Positions 26,893 to 37,772 of a stretch of 64,000 nucleotides of DNA are shown here, piece after piece (the first letter of the stretch is position 1; each line of letters opens with the position of its first letter). The translations under genes and the position numbers were made by a program. Below the pieces are notes generated by a model. It saw nothing but the letters and a program-made list of their open reading frames with translations, was not told the DNA's origin and searched no databases. This DNA comes from Segatella copri. Its GTDB lineage: Bacteria; Bacteroidota; Bacteroidia; Bacteroidales; Bacteroidaceae. The DNA is taken from the NCBI RefSeq assembly GCF_019249655.2, contig NZ_CP137557.1, forward strand, positions 1,733,001-1,797,000, read 5' to 3'.

Positions 26893-28689
26893 CTAATCCT
26901 TTTTTTCTATGATATGATGGTCTTCTATGATGATCTGGTTTTCTGCTACTTTCCTGCGGAGTTCCTTCTCTCTTTCTTCAGCCTGATCAGCCAGGCATAC
27001 GTCGCATTGCTTGCAATCTCTGTCGTTCTCTTCTCCAAAATAGGCGAGTAGCTGTCTTGAACGGCATACCTCGTCGTTCTTGGCATAGCGAATCATGCTT
27101 TTGATGCGCTTCTCGTATTGCTCACGTCTCGACTCCCATACTTCTTTAGGAATCACCACTTTGTCACCATCCACCCTGTCGCGGGTATAACTGATAAAAG
27201 GTATCTTGCGGCGAGGAATGAATTGGATGATATGGCGGGCTGCCAGACTCTTCAGAGCAAAATATACCTGCTGGATGGTTAGCTCTGCCTGTCGGGCTAT
27301 CATCGTCTCGTCGATATAGGTAAGATCAACAAAGAGACTTCCATAGGAGCGTAGTAGGGCGGTGACGACGGCATCCTGGCTGGGAGCGAGCTGATCTAGT
27401 TGGTAAAGGTCGTTTCTGCCTAGCAGGAACATCACTCGTGCCTTGCCGTCGGGATTATCCTCATAATGCAGATATCCGCTTCTCTCCAGAATGCGAAGAG
27501 CAGCATCTACCTTGGTAGGGAAGTACTTGTAGGTGACGCAGAATTTTTCGATATCAAACTCGAAGGTCTTTCCCTGTCCGCTGCCCACGCCTATCTGGTA
27601 GAAGTAAGCCAGATGTTCATAGATGTCTTGTATGAGTTCTTTGGGTGGGAAGGTATCATCTACGCGCTTGCATAGTTTCAGCTCGTCGTGCTTGTTGTAG
27701 AGAAGTACGGCGTATGATTTCTGTCCGTCTCTTCCCGCACGTCCTGCTTCCTGGAAATAGGCTTCCAGCGAGTCCGGACAGTCTATGTGAATCACCACAC
27801 GCACATCCGGCTTGTCGATTCCCATACCGAAGGCATTGGTTGCGCACATCACCCTTACTTCGTCCTTCTGCCATGCTTTCTGGCGCTGGTCCTTTACGTC
27901 GGGATCAAGACCGGCATGATAAAAGGTGGCGGTGATACCTTGCTGTGAGAGCAGCTGCGCCATCTCCTTGGTTCGCTTTCTGCTGCGGGCATAAACGATG
28001 GCAGAGCCACCCACGCTTTGCAGGATATGAATCATTTCGCCCTGCTTATCCTCTGCTTCGCGTACTACGTAAGCCAGGTTCTTGCGCTCGAAACTCATCT
28101 TGAAGACATTCTTTTCCTTGAAATGGAGCCTTTCCTGTATGTCGTCTACTACTTCGGGGGTAGCTGTGGCGGTAAGGGCAAGTATCGGAATGCCAGGTTT
28201 CATCTCCCTGATGCTGGCTATCTGCAGATAGGAGGGGCGGAAGTCGTAGCCCCACTGACTGATGCAGTGGGCTTCATCTACTGTGATAAAACTTACATGG
28301 ATGTGGCGTAATTTGGTTTGAAACATATCCGAGGCAAGTCTTTCGGGCGAAACATACAGTATCTTCACACCTCCGAAGATGGCATTGTCGAGGGTTTGCA
28401 GGATTTCGCTTCTCGATTTGTCGGCATAGATGGCATCAGCCAGGATGCCATGTTCTCTGAGGTGCTGCACCTGGTCTTTCATCAGGGCGATGAGAGGGGT
28501 TATCACGATGCATACCCCTTCCTGTGCCAGGGCTGGCACCTGGAATGTGATAGACTTGCCACCGCCCGTAGGCATAAGACCGAGGGTATCCCGTCCGCTG
28601 GCAATGCTTTCAATGATATTGCGCTGAATGCCTCGGAAATCGGGATACCCCCAGTATTTTTGCAGAATAGATTGAAATTTATCTGCCAT
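26893..28689 (-). CDS. recQ: ATP-dependent DNA helicase RecQ
   Basis: 3'-5' helicase for recombinational repair. The 598 residues show Walker A MPTGGGKSITFQVPAL, the DEAH box FITVDEAHCISQWG, motif VI QEAGRAGRDG and the zinc-binding part of the RQC region (CRSRQLLAYFG...DCKQCDVC). It ends soon after the zinc site, so an HRDC domain appears to be absent. It lies 12 bp downstream of recJ and is probably co-transcribed. Confidence 0.94.
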   Translation of the reverse strand: MADKFQSILQKYWGYPDFRGIQRNIIESIASGRDTLGLMPTGGGKSITFQVPALAQEGVCIVITPLIALMKDQVQHLREHGILADAIYADKSRSEILQTLDNAIFGGVKILYVSPERLASDMFQTKLRHIHVSFITVDEAHCISQWGYDFRPSYLQIASIREMKPGIPILALTATATPEVVDDIQERLHFKEKNVFKMSFERKNLAYVVREAEDKQGEMIHILQSVGGSAIVYARSRKRTKEMAQLLSQQGITATFYHAGLDPDVKDQRQKAWQKDEVRVMCATNAFGMGIDKPDVRVVIHIDCPDSLEAYFQEAGRAGRDGQKSYAVLLYNKHDELKLCKRVDDTFPPKELIQDIYEHLAYFYQIGVGSGQGKTFEFDIEKFCVTYKYFPTKVDAALRILERSGYLHYEDNPDGKARVMFLLGRNDLYQLDQLAPSQDAVVTALLRSYGSLFVDLTYIDETMIARQAELTIQQVYFALKSLAARHIIQFIPRRKIPFISYTRDRVDGDKVVIPKEVWESRREQYEKRIKSMIRYAKNDEVCRSRQLLAYFGEENDRDCKQCDVCLADQAEEREKELRRKVAENQIIIEDHHIIEKKD

Positions 28690-28701
28690 AATCTTCTTTC
28701 T

Positions 28702-30420
28702 TTAATCGTTAGGACGGATATCTTCTATCTGGAGCTGTACTTGGTTCTTCTTGAAGATATTGTCTTCGATGGTGTAAACAATGTCGAAACTGCGGCGGCT
28801 CTTGATGTAGCGGGCTGCTGCACTCTGTCCGAAGGCTATACCGTTCATGACAGTGCTCGACTTTGAATCCACCAATTCCAGCTTGATGTGTTCCTGTTCT
28901 CTACCCACCACCTTGCTGGTTCCGTAGTCGTATACCTTTCGGGTACAGAACACTGGTTTAGGGTTGCAGGGACCGAATGGCGAGAATCGCTTCAGGTCGG
29001 CATGCAGCTGCTTGCTGATGTCCTTGAAATCTATCACGGCTTCTATATTAAGCAGGGCTTCCGTCTGTTCGGGAGCGATGTGTTCTGCCACATATTTCTG
29101 GAATCTGTCTCTGAATTCCTTGATATGCTCCCATCTTAAGGTAAGACCGCATGCGTAGGTATGACCTCCGAAGTTCACGAGCAGGTCGCGGCAGCTCTTG
29201 ATGGCAGAATAAACGTCAAATCCTGTCACGCTGCGGGCTGAACCTGTTGCCAGTTCTCCTTCGCGGGTCAATACCACGGTAGGACGGAAGTAGATTTCCG
29301 TGAGTCTTGAGGCTACGATGCCGATAACTCCCTTTTTCCATCCCTCATCATAGAGCACGATGCTTGAGTTGTGCTTCTGGGTTTCCAGTCTTGAAACAAT
29401 CAGGTTGGCTTCCTCTGTCATCTGCTTGTCGATGTCCTTGCGCTGTTCGTTGTATTCGTTGATGTGCTTTGCCATGTGCAGTGCGTGCCCATAGTCACGT
29501 TCCACCAGCAAATCCACGCTTTCCTTGCCATTCTCCATACGTCCGGAGGCATTGATTCTAGGACCAATCTTGAAGACGATATCGCTCATGCCCAGCTCTC
29601 GGCCGTTCAGACCGCAGATGTCGATGATGGCTTTCAATCCGATGCTCGGGTTGGTGTTGAGCAGTTTCAAGCCATGGAAAGCCAGGATTCTGTTCTCATC
29701 TACTACAGGCACGATATCTGCAGCAATGCTCACTGCACAGAGGTCGAGCAATGGGATAAGTCGGGAGAACGGAATGTTGTTGTTCTTGGCAAAGGCCTGC
29801 ATGAATTTGAATCCCACGCCGCATCCGCAGAGGTGCTTGAATGGGAATGGATCATCCGGGCGCTTAGGGTTGAGTATAGCCACAGCGGGTGGCATCACGT
29901 CGTCGGGAACATGATGGTCGCAGATGATGAAGTCTATGCCAAGGCTTTTGGCATATTCAATCTCCTTGATGGCCTTGATGCCGCAATCGAGGATGATGAT
30001 GAGTTTCACACCAGTTTCATGTGCAAAGTCTATTCCCTTTTTGCTTACTCCATAGCCTTCGTCATATCGGTCGGGGATGTAGTAATCGATGTTGGAATAG
30101 AATTGCTGCAGAAACTTATACACCAATGCTACAGCCGTGCAGCCGTCTACGTCGTAATCGCCGTAAACGAGAATGCGCTCCTTGCGTCCCATGGCATCGT
30201 TGAGGCGGTCTACGGCGATATCCATATCCTTCATCAGGAAAGGATTGATCAGGTCGGAAAGCTGTGGACGGAAGAATCGCTTGGCTGCCGACTCGGTCGT
30301 AATGCCTCGATGGATGAGAAGATTCGCCAGGATAGGGCTGATGCTGAGCTTCACGGCTAGTTCGTTAGCCGTTTTTTCTTGCTCCGGTGAAGGTTCTTCG
30401 TAATTCCATTTAAAATGCAT
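28702..30420 (-). CDS. recJ: Single-stranded-DNA exonuclease RecJ
   Basis: 5'-3' exonuclease acting with RecQ in the RecF pathway. The 572 residues show the DHH-family motifs: VYGDYDVDGCTAVAL, ILDCGIKAIKEI, FIICDHHVPDD and, in the DHHA1 part, NFGGHTYACGLTL. Head-to-tail with recQ on the minus strand, a functional pairing. Confidence 0.95.
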   Translation of the reverse strand: MHFKWNYEEPSPEQEKTANELAVKLSISPILANLLIHRGITTESAAKRFFRPQLSDLINPFLMKDMDIAVDRLNDAMGRKERILVYGDYDVDGCTAVALVYKFLQQFYSNIDYYIPDRYDEGYGVSKKGIDFAHETGVKLIIILDCGIKAIKEIEYAKSLGIDFIICDHHVPDDVMPPAVAILNPKRPDDPFPFKHLCGCGVGFKFMQAFAKNNNIPFSRLIPLLDLCAVSIAADIVPVVDENRILAFHGLKLLNTNPSIGLKAIIDICGLNGRELGMSDIVFKIGPRINASGRMENGKESVDLLVERDYGHALHMAKHINEYNEQRKDIDKQMTEEANLIVSRLETQKHNSSIVLYDEGWKKGVIGIVASRLTEIYFRPTVVLTREGELATGSARSVTGFDVYSAIKSCRDLLVNFGGHTYACGLTLRWEHIKEFRDRFQKYVAEHIAPEQTEALLNIEAVIDFKDISKQLHADLKRFSPFGPCNPKPVFCTRKVYDYGTSKVVGREQEHIKLELVDSKSSTVMNGIAFGQSAAARYIKSRRSFDIVYTIEDNIFKKNQVQLQIEDIRPND

Positions 30421-30520
30421 TTTTAATTATTTTTATTTCTGCCCCCAAAGTTACAAAAATAAAATGACAAACGGAAACTTTTTCCTAGGAATTTAACATA
30501 ATTACGAAGAAATAATAAAA

Positions 30521-30550
30521 AAAGGCAGCAAACCTAGGTTTGCTGCCTTT
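30521..30550 (-). terminator. Terminator of the C1B peptidase gene
   Basis: AAAGGCAGCAAACC (30521-30534) and GGTTTGCTGCCTTT (30537-30550) form a perfect 14-bp stem with T tracts on the minus strand (A run on plus before 30521). It lies 17 bp after the peptidase stop codon. Confidence 0.88.
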
Positions 30551-30566
30551 AAATATTTTGTTTTTA

Positions 30567-31778
30567 TTAGATTCCGAGCTTCTTGCGGATATCCTTAGGG
30601 ATGGCGTTCTTGTTAACCATGAAGTCCATAGTCTTGTAAGCTACGAATGCCTTGGTCATGTACCAGGTGCCCTTGTAGTCACCATACTCACCCCAAGAGT
30701 TCTTTACCATATAGTACTCCTTGCCGTTCTGGTCCTTTGCGATACCGTAGATGTGCATTCCGTGGTCGTCTGTTGTCTCCCAGTTGTCGAATGCTTCCTG
30801 GCGCATAGCCTGTGTAGGAACTACCTCAGGAGCGTTTACACCGAGTGAATCGAACTTCTCCTTCTTCTCGTCCTTAGAGAGCTTGAACCAGTGGTCAGCA
30901 TCTGTACCTGCCATAGAACGTACCTTCTTCACGTCGTAAGCGATACCGAGACCCTTGCGTGTGAAACCGTCCTCTGTTACGTCACCGCCCCAAGCTATGG
31001 TATAGCCATTGTTTACGGCGTTGTCGATAATCTTGCAGAGGTCGTCCATAGGAACGTTGTAGCTCAAAGGCCAGCGCCAGTTGTCCTGTACCTCAACAGC
31101 AAACTTGCTCCACATTGGATGGTGTGTGTAGCTGGTGATGGTTACATAATCATCGAGGTTCAAGCCGAGGCTCTTGCAGAAAGTCTCTGGAGTATACTGC
31201 TTGCCCTGGTAAGTGAACTTTTCAGGAGTCTTGCCGATATATGAGTCGATGATGCCCTGAAGACCATTCTTCCAAGCTGGAGAAAGCTTCTTGGCTGTGC
31301 TCTTTGCTACAGCCTCTACGTATGGAGTCATTACGTCGAAGAACTCGCCGAAGTTAGCCAGTGAGTCGCCTGTCATTGTACCTGGAGCTGGCATAGCATC
31401 CTCTGGTACGATGCCATAGTGCTGCAAAGCATAGAGTACATCGTATGCGCTACCACCCTGAGAGAAGCTTACGTCGCCGTGCATTCTCACAGCCATTGTG
31501 GCGCGATCCATATAAGTCTTGTTGGCAACGAACATCTCGCTCAGGTTGAATGTCTTGCCTGTGTTCTTCAAAATCTCGCTCTCGAAGAAACTGAGAGTAG
31601 AGTAAGCCCAGCACGTACCGCTACGGTTCTGATCCTTGATGCTTGTAATAGGATTCTGCTTCACTACAGTGAAAACTGGCTTGTTCTTAGCGATGGCTGC
31701 TGAATCTGCAGCATTCTTAGCGCTTGCACCAGTAGCAACCATAGCCAACATGGCTGCGACAATCATTGATTTCTTCAT
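30567..31778 (-). CDS. Secreted C1B (bleomycin hydrolase-like) cysteine peptidase
   Basis: 403 residues with a signal peptide (MIVAAMLAMVATGASA), so exported, in contrast to cytosolic aminopeptidase C. The catalytic Cys is in DQNRSGTCWAYS (Cys56), the His in DDHGMHIYGIAKD and the Asn in VKNSWGEYG. The insertions between them match the C1B family. The protein ends KKLGI without the long C-terminal arm. It probably degrades or trims peptides in the periplasm. Codon use is biased as in strongly expressed genes. Confidence 0.88.
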   Translation of the reverse strand: MKKSMIVAAMLAMVATGASAKNAADSAAIAKNKPVFTVVKQNPITSIKDQNRSGTCWAYSTLSFFESEILKNTGKTFNLSEMFVANKTYMDRATMAVRMHGDVSFSQGGSAYDVLYALQHYGIVPEDAMPAPGTMTGDSLANFGEFFDVMTPYVEAVAKSTAKKLSPAWKNGLQGIIDSYIGKTPEKFTYQGKQYTPETFCKSLGLNLDDYVTITSYTHHPMWSKFAVEVQDNWRWPLSYNVPMDDLCKIIDNAVNNGYTIAWGGDVTEDGFTRKGLGIAYDVKKVRSMAGTDADHWFKLSKDEKKEKFDSLGVNAPEVVPTQAMRQEAFDNWETTDDHGMHIYGIAKDQNGKEYYMVKNSWGEYGDYKGTWYMTKAFVAYKTMDFMVNKNAIPKDIRKKLGI

Positions 31779-31861
31779 GAATTTTTTTCTCTTTAAATTA
31801 ATAATGTAATTGTATTATCTCTCTTTAAGATAGAATCTTCTCTTGTTAATGGCAGTTTCGC

Positions 31862-33277
31862 CTAGCGGATTTCTTCTCTGTTGGCTGCCATGTATTCCTC
31901 AACATCCTTTGGATGATAAGGAATGCGGTCCTTGCCCAGGAATCTGCAGCCATCCTTGGTAATGAGAACATCGTCCTCAATACGGATGCCACCGAAGTCC
32001 TTGTAAGTCTCAATCTTATCGAAGTTGAGGAACTCTGCACAGTGACCTGACGCCTTCCAGTCGTCAATGAGGGCTGGAATGAAGTAAACGCCCGGCTCGT
32101 CTGTTACTACGAAACCTTCCTGGAGTCGGCGACCCATGCGCAGACAGTTGGTACCAAACTGTTCCAGGTTAGGACGGACTTCTTCGTCAAAGCCTACGTT
32201 AATCTGGTCGAGGTTCTCCATGTCGTGAACGTCCATTCCCATCATGTGTCCCAATCCGTGAGGCAGGAACATGGCGTGGGCACCAGCCTTTACAGCTTCC
32301 TCTGTATCACCCTTGGCAAGACCGAGCTCCTTCATGCGGTCGAAGAGCAGGCGGCAAACACCGAAGTGAACATCTGTCCATTTTACGCCTGGCTTTGCTA
32401 TTTCGAGCGCATAGTCGTGGCAAGCTTCTACGATGGTGTAGATTTCCAGCTGGCGCTGGCTGAACTTACCGCTCACAGGCATGGTACGGGTATTGTCAGA
32501 ACAGTAGTTGTTCATGGTCTCAGCACCCGCATCGCAAAGTGCCAATCTGCCTTCCTCCAATAAGTTCATTGATGGATAGCCATGCTGAATCTCGCCGTGC
32601 TGGCTGAAGATGGTTGGGAAGCTGACCATTGATCCGTAAGAATGTGCGATTCCGCTTACCTGACCGGCTACGTATTTCTCTGTGATACCTGGGCGAACCA
32701 GTTTCATGGCTGTGGTATGCATCTTGTAACCGATGACTGCAGCACGCTCCAGCTCCTCGATTTCCTCCTGGGTCTTGGTAGAGCGCATCTTGACTACAGC
32801 CTTAATCAGGTCCATGCTGGCTTCTTCCTTCTGCTGGACAGGGTGGATGCCGAGCAAGTCGAATACCTGAAGCTTGATGTCGTAGCGGTAAGGAGGCAGG
32901 AAGTGAATCTTGCGCTTCTTCGACATGGCATCGTTGCAGATGGTCTTGAGAGTCTTCATTGGCGCAGAGTTATGAACACCCACCTGTTCTGCCAGGTCGT
33001 GTACGCTGTCTACGCTTCCATACCAAACAATGTCAACCAGGTCGATGTCGTCACCGATCAGAGTCTCGATGTCGTTATCTATATCAATCACACCAACCAA
33101 TCCTTCGCGCTGCTGTCCGAAGTAATACAGGAAAGTAGAGTCCTGACGGAATGGGTAATATCCGTTGTTTGGGAAATTACATGGTGAATTGTTGTTTCCG
33201 AAAAGAATGATCACGCCGCTCTTTACAAGCTTCTTGAGCTCCTGACGACGGCTGATATAAGTGTCCTTGCTAAACAT
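31862..33277 (-). CDS. pepP: Xaa-Pro aminopeptidase (aminopeptidase P)
   Basis: 471 residues with the N-terminal AMP_N domain (SGVIILFGNNNSPCNFPNN) and a pita-bread metallopeptidase domain. Dinuclear metal ligands are visible: Asp in LALCDAGAE and YCSDNTRTMP, His in MFLPHGLGHMMGMDVHD, Glu in VTDEPGVYF and Glu in GGIRIEDDVLI. It cleaves the residue before proline. No signal peptide. It follows the C1B peptidase region on the same strand, but with an 80-bp gap containing no shared motif. Confidence 0.93.
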   Translation of the reverse strand: MFSKDTYISRRQELKKLVKSGVIILFGNNNSPCNFPNNGYYPFRQDSTFLYYFGQQREGLVGVIDIDNDIETLIGDDIDLVDIVWYGSVDSVHDLAEQVGVHNSAPMKTLKTICNDAMSKKRKIHFLPPYRYDIKLQVFDLLGIHPVQQKEEASMDLIKAVVKMRSTKTQEEIEELERAAVIGYKMHTTAMKLVRPGITEKYVAGQVSGIAHSYGSMVSFPTIFSQHGEIQHGYPSMNLLEEGRLALCDAGAETMNNYCSDNTRTMPVSGKFSQRQLEIYTIVEACHDYALEIAKPGVKWTDVHFGVCRLLFDRMKELGLAKGDTEEAVKAGAHAMFLPHGLGHMMGMDVHDMENLDQINVGFDEEVRPNLEQFGTNCLRMGRRLQEGFVVTDEPGVYFIPALIDDWKASGHCAEFLNFDKIETYKDFGGIRIEDDVLITKDGCRFLGKDRIPYHPKDVEEYMAANREEIR

Positions 33278-33501
33278 ATTTTTAGAATTTTACTTTATTT
33301 TGCTGCAAAGTTAGCAAATATTTCGCAAAAATGTATTATCTTTGCAAGCAAAAATAAAATATTCGTGTGAATTTATAAATAATTAATACATTCATGCGCT
33401 TTTTGATGGTAAAATGTAATGAAAATCGTAAAGATTACGCTCGTTTATTGCATGTTTGCTATCAGATTGAAAGCTATAATTGAAGAATAAAAGCAGTTGA
33501 T

Positions 33502-34350
33502 ATGGTAATGAAGATAAAATTGAGAAATACAGGATTGGTGTTAGAGGGTGGAGGCATGCGCGGTGTTTTCACCAGTGGCGTGCTGGATGCCTTTATGAAG
33601 CATGATGTGTACTTTCCTTACACGGTGGCGGTATCGGCTGGAGCCTGCAATGGCATGTCGTATGTGAGCCGTCAGCCTCGCCGTGCCCGAATTTCAAACA
33701 TTGATTATTTGGCGCGTTATCAGTATATAGGTATTCGCCATCTCGTTACCCAGGGATGTATCTTCGACCGTAAGTTGCTTTATGATAAGTTCCCGAACCA
33801 GTTGCTTCCTTATGATTTCGACACCTTTTTTAAATATGCCGATGGCTTCGAAATGGTTACCACCAATTGTCTTACGGGACTGCCGATGTATCTTTCGGAG
33901 AACCACGACCGTCAGCGTGCCCTCGATATCGTGCGTGCTTCCAGCAGTCTGCCCTATGTGAGTAAGATTGTGAATGTGGATGGCATTCCGATGTTGGATG
34001 GCGGTATAGCCGATAGCATTCCTGTGCAGCGTGCCTTTGATAAGGGTTTTGAGCATAATGTGGTTATCCTGACACGTAACAAGGGGTGGCGAGATACGGG
34101 TAAGGATAGGAAGCTACCTTATTTATATAAGAACTATCCGCGTCTGCGAGTGGCACTGAGCCGTCGCCACAGGGCTTATAATGAGCAGATTCAACTGGTC
34201 GATGATCTGGAGGCTGCAGGAAAGATTACCTGTATTCGCCCGATACGCCCGATGGAGGTAGAGCGCATTGAGAAGGATACAGCCAAGCTTGAACGGCTCT
34301 ATGAGGAGGGCTTCTTGCTGGGTGAAGCTTTCTGCGAGAAATATCTGTAA
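33502..34350 (+). CDS. Patatin-like phospholipase (YjjU type)
   Basis: 282 residues. The oxyanion motif is LEGGGMRGVFTSGVLD, the nucleophile Ser lies in AVSAGACNG (the first Gly of GxSxG is replaced by Ala, as often in this group), and the catalytic Asp is in MLDGGIADSIP. The C-terminal DUF6363-like part is helical and charged. It is a cytoplasmic or membrane-associated lipid hydrolase; the substrate is unknown. Confidence 0.85.
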   Translation: MVMKIKLRNTGLVLEGGGMRGVFTSGVLDAFMKHDVYFPYTVAVSAGACNGMSYVSRQPRRARISNIDYLARYQYIGIRHLVTQGCIFDRKLLYDKFPNQLLPYDFDTFFKYADGFEMVTTNCLTGLPMYLSENHDRQRALDIVRASSSLPYVSKIVNVDGIPMLDGGIADSIPVQRAFDKGFEHNVVILTRNKGWRDTGKDRKLPYLYKNYPRLRVALSRRHRAYNEQIQLVDDLEAAGKITCIRPIRPMEVERIEKDTAKLERLYEEGFLLGEAFCEKYL

Positions 34351-34359
34351 AAAATGAGA

Positions 34360-34403
34360 ATAGCTTGCTCATTGTCTGGAATTCCAGACAATGAGCAAGC
34401 TAT
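34360..34403. terminator. Bidirectional terminator: 44-bp perfect palindrome
   Basis: The 22 bases from 34360 are the exact complement of those from 34382, centred on GGAATTCC. It lies between the convergent patatin and trmD genes, 7 bp after one stop codon and 29 bp after the other. Confidence 0.8.
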
Positions 34404-34432
34404 ATTGATATAAAATGCTATAAATCGGATGT

Positions 34433-35110
34433 TTATTCCTCAAGCAGGTCTGGGCGCAGGCGCTTGGTTCGCTCCATGGCCTGGTCGAACTCCCATTGGC
34501 GAATCTTCGCCTCGTTGCCGCTCAGCAGAATCTCCGGTACCTTCCAACCCTTGTAGTCGGATGGGCGGGTGTAGATAGGAGCTGAGAGGATATCGTCCTG
34601 GAAACAGTCGGAGAGGGCACTCTGCTCGTCGCTGATAACGCCCGGTACCAGTCTGATCACCGCATCCGAGATAATTGCTGCAGCAAGCTCTCCACCTGTG
34701 AGCACATAGTCGCCCACGCTGATTTCGCGGGTGATGAGGTGGTCGCGCACACGCTGGTCTATTCCCTTGTAGTGACCACAGAGGATGATGAGGTTGCCAC
34801 CCAGCGACATTTCGTTGGCTATCTTCTGGTTGAAGGTTTCGCCGTCAGGAGATACGTAGATCACGTCGTCGTACTCACGTTCTGCCTTCAGTGCCGTGAT
34901 GCATCGGTCGATAGGCTCGCATTGCATCACCATGCCGGCACTTCCACCGTATGGATAGTCGTCCACTCGCTTCCATTTATCTAATGTATAGTCGCGCAAG
35001 TTGTGCAGATGAATCTCTGCGAGACCCTTCTTCTGCGCGCGTGCCAGAATCGACTCGTTAAAGAAGCCTTCCAGCATCTCTGGTAATACTGTAATAATGT
35101 CTATTCTCAT
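34433..35110 (-). CDS. trmD: tRNA (guanine37-N1)-methyltransferase
   Basis: SPOUT methyltransferase that makes m1G37. The protein starts [36 protein letters not shown] and the knot segment [14 protein letters not shown] identify it. An upstream in-frame ATG at 35149 lies inside the -33 element, so the start at 35110 (226 residues, usual length) is chosen. The promoter leaves almost no leader. Confidence 0.94.
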   Translation of the reverse strand: MRIDIITVLPEMLEGFFNESILARAQKKGLAEIHLHNLRDYTLDKWKRVDDYPYGGSAGMVMQCEPIDRCITALKAEREYDDVIYVSPDGETFNQKIANEMSLGGNLIILCGHYKGIDQRVRDHLITREISVGDYVLTGGELAAAIISDAVIRLVPGVISDEQSALSDCFQDDILSAPIYTRPSDYKGWKVPEILLSGNEAKIRQWEFDQAMERTKRLRPDLLEE

Positions 35111-35118
35111 ATCATCTG

Positions 35119-35150
35119 CAAAATTAATAAATAATGTAGTAAGTTCCAAA
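35119..35150 (-). promoter_or_regulatory. Promoter of trmD, predicting a nearly leaderless mRNA
   Basis: On the minus strand TTTG (35150-35147), 20 bp, TAATTTTG (35126-35119). The start site would fall at about 35112, within a few bases of the ATG at 35110. Confidence 0.7.
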
Positions 35151-35459
35151 TCTTTTTCCTCTTTTCTTTGTTTTTTGAGCCGAAAATTTGTTTTTTGCAG
35201 CTAAAACAAGCGGTTTGCTTGAAAATCGTAATTTTAGCGTGTTGGCACCAAAATAAGGTTGATTATTGCATAAATATGCAACAAATTCATCAAAAACAAA
35301 GAAATTTAATAGCAAAATGATAAATAATCGTGAAAATGTGCTACTATTTGAAGAAAAAGTCGTATATTTGCAAACAAAATCGCTCGATTAGGGTACATCG
35401 CATAGAAAAATGGTGTGCGTACACACGAGTGCATGGTTAATTTAATAATAGTGAATAAG

Positions 35460-37718
35460 ATGATACTGGACATTGAAATGCTGAGAAGCTTTTATGCTTC
35501 GTATTCGGAAAGTGTAAAACAGGCGAAAGCTACTGTAAAACGACCTCTCACTTACGCCGAGAAGGTGCTCTTTGCGCATCTTTTCGACCCAGCTGAGTTG
35601 CGCCCATATAAAAGAGGTGTAGAATATGTGGATTTCCGACCTAACCGCGTGGCGATGCAGGATGCTACTGCTCAGATGGCGCTCTTGCAGTTTATGAACG
35701 CCGGTAAGGACAAGGTGGCTGTGCCTGCGTCAGTTCATTGCGATCACTTGATTCGTGCTGATGTGGGAGCTACACAAGACCTGCCTGAGGCATGCAAGAC
35801 TAATAAAGAGGTATATGACTTCCTGAAGTCGGTATCTCAGAAATATCACATCGGATTCTGGGGACCAGGTGCTGGTATCATCCATCAGGTGGTACTTGAG
35901 AACTATGCCTTCCCGGGTGGTATGATGGTGGGTACTGACTCCCATACCCCAAACGCCGGCGGTCTCGGTATGGTAGCCGTGGGTGTTGGTGGTGCCGATG
36001 CCGTGGATGTGCTTACAGGTCAGCCTTGGGAGCTCAAGATGCCACGCCTCATCGGTGTGCATCTCACAGGCAAGCTCTCCGGATGGGCTACTCCTAAGGA
36101 TGTGATTCTCGAAATCCTGGGCATCCTCACCGTGAAGGGTGGTACCAATGCCATCCTCGAATACTTTGGCGAGGGCTTGGATAGCATCTCTACCACGGGT
36201 AAGGCTACCATCTGTAACATGGGTGCAGAGCTGGGTGCTACCTGCTCTATCTTCCCATTCGACCAGAATGCCAGCGAATATCTCCGCAAGACGGGTCGTG
36301 AGGAGATTGCTTCTCTTGCCCAGAAGAACGCTGCCGAGCTTCGTGCCGACGATGAGGTACTTGCCAATCCGGCTGCTTTCTACGACCAGATTGTAGAAAT
36401 CGACCTCTCTAAGGTGGAGCCACATCTCAATGGTCCGTTTACTCCGGATGCAGCAACTCCTATCTCTCACATGAAGGCGAAGGGACCTGCCAACGACTAT
36501 CCAATGGTTGTTGAAGTGGGATTGGTTGGTAGCTGTACCAACTCTTCCTATCAGGACTTGGCCCGTGCGGCAAGTGTAGCCCGACAGGCTTACGAGAAGG
36601 GAATCCAGGTAAAGGGTCAGCTTATCATCAACCCTGGTTCTGAGCAGATTCGCTATACTGCCGAGCGTGACGGAATCCTCGATGACTTCAAGAAGATTGG
36701 AGCCTTGATCATGACCAATGCCTGCGGCCCTTGCATCGGACAGTGGAAGCGTCATACCGATGACAACACCCGTAAGAATGCCATCGTCACCTCTTTCAAT
36801 AGAAACTTCCGCCGTCGTGCTGATGGCAACCCTAATACATTCGCCTTCATCGGCAGCCCGGAGCTCACCGTGGCTCTCACTATTGCCGGCCGTCTGGATT
36901 TCAATCCAGCCACCGACACCTTATTAGATAAGGATGGCAACAGCGTGAAGCTCGATGCGCCTACCGGTTTCACCTTCCCTCCTAAGGGATTCGCCGTGGA
37001 AGACAAGGGCTTCATTGCTCCTAGCGAGGCGAATGCCAATATCGAGGTAGTGATTGCTCCAGATAGCAACCGCCTGCAGAAACTGGCTCCATTCGCTCCT
37101 TGGGATGGTAAGGACCTGGTAGATATGCCTCTCCTCATCAAGACCGAGGGCAAGTGTACCACCGACCATATCTCTATGGCTGGACCATGGTTGAAGTTCC
37201 GTGGACATCTTCAGAACATCTCTGACAACCTGCTGATGGGTGCCGTCAACGCCTTCAATGGCGAGAGTAACAAGGTGAAAAACCAGTTGGATGGCAAGTA
37301 TGTGGAGGTTTCTACCGCAGCCAAGGCTTACAAGGCACAGGGCATCAGCAGCATCGTGGTAGCAGAGGATAACTATGGCGAGGGATCATCCCGTGAGCAT
37401 GCAGCCATGGAACCTCGTTTCCTGAACGTGAAGGTGATTCTTGCCAAGAGCTTCGCCCGTATTCACGAAACCAACTTGAAGAAGCAGGGTATGCTCGCCC
37501 TTACATTCTGCAACAAGGATGATTATAATAAGGTACAGGAAGACGACCGCATCTCACTCACCGGACTGAAGGAGTTTGCGCCAGGTTCTAAACTCACTGT
37601 CACCCTGAAGCACAAGGATGGTTCTGAGGATAGTTTCGAGGTTGAGCATACTTATAATGATACACAGATTGCATGGTTCAAGGCTGGTTCTGCATTGAAC
37701 TTTGCTGCAAAGAAGTAA
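35460..37718 (+). CDS. acn: Aconitate hydratase
   Basis: [4Fe-4S] enzyme isomerising citrate to isocitrate. Cluster Cys residues appear in [12 protein letters not shown] and [10 protein letters not shown]; other signatures are [21 protein letters not shown] and the C-terminal swivel domain [14 protein letters not shown]. An upstream in-frame ATG (35415) would add 15 residues; the ATG at 35460 gives the conventional start. A -7 box TATATTTG lies at 35363-35370, with a poor -33. Followed by citrate synthase 54 bp later. Confidence 0.94.
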   Translation: MILDIEMLRSFYASYSESVKQAKATVKRPLTYAEKVLFAHLFDPAELRPYKRGVEYVDFRPNRVAMQDATAQMALLQFMNAGKDKVAVPASVHCDHLIRADVGATQDLPEACKTNKEVYDFLKSVSQKYHIGFWGPGAGIIHQVVLENYAFPGGMMVGTDSHTPNAGGLGMVAVGVGGADAVDVLTGQPWELKMPRLIGVHLTGKLSGWATPKDVILEILGILTVKGGTNAILEYFGEGLDSISTTGKATICNMGAELGATCSIFPFDQNASEYLRKTGREEIASLAQKNAAELRADDEVLANPAAFYDQIVEIDLSKVEPHLNGPFTPDAATPISHMKAKGPANDYPMVVEVGLVGSCTNSSYQDLARAASVARQAYEKGIQVKGQLIINPGSEQIRYTAERDGILDDFKKIGALIMTNACGPCIGQWKRHTDDNTRKNAIVTSFNRNFRRRADGNPNTFAFIGSPELTVALTIAGRLDFNPATDTLLDKDGNSVKLDAPTGFTFPPKGFAVEDKGFIAPSEANANIEVVIAPDSNRLQKLAPFAPWDGKDLVDMPLLIKTEGKCTTDHISMAGPWLKFRGHLQNISDNLLMGAVNAFNGESNKVKNQLDGKYVEVSTAAKAYKAQGISSIVVAEDNYGEGSSREHAAMEPRFLNVKVILAKSFARIHETNLKKQGMLALTFCNKDDYNKVQEDDRISLTGLKEFAPGSKLTVTLKHKDGSEDSFEVEHTYNDTQIAWFKAGSALNFAAKK

Positions 37719-37772
37719 TCTTGCAGCAGGAAAAGTAACAGTTTGTGCCATGCAACTTAAAAAGTAACAGTT

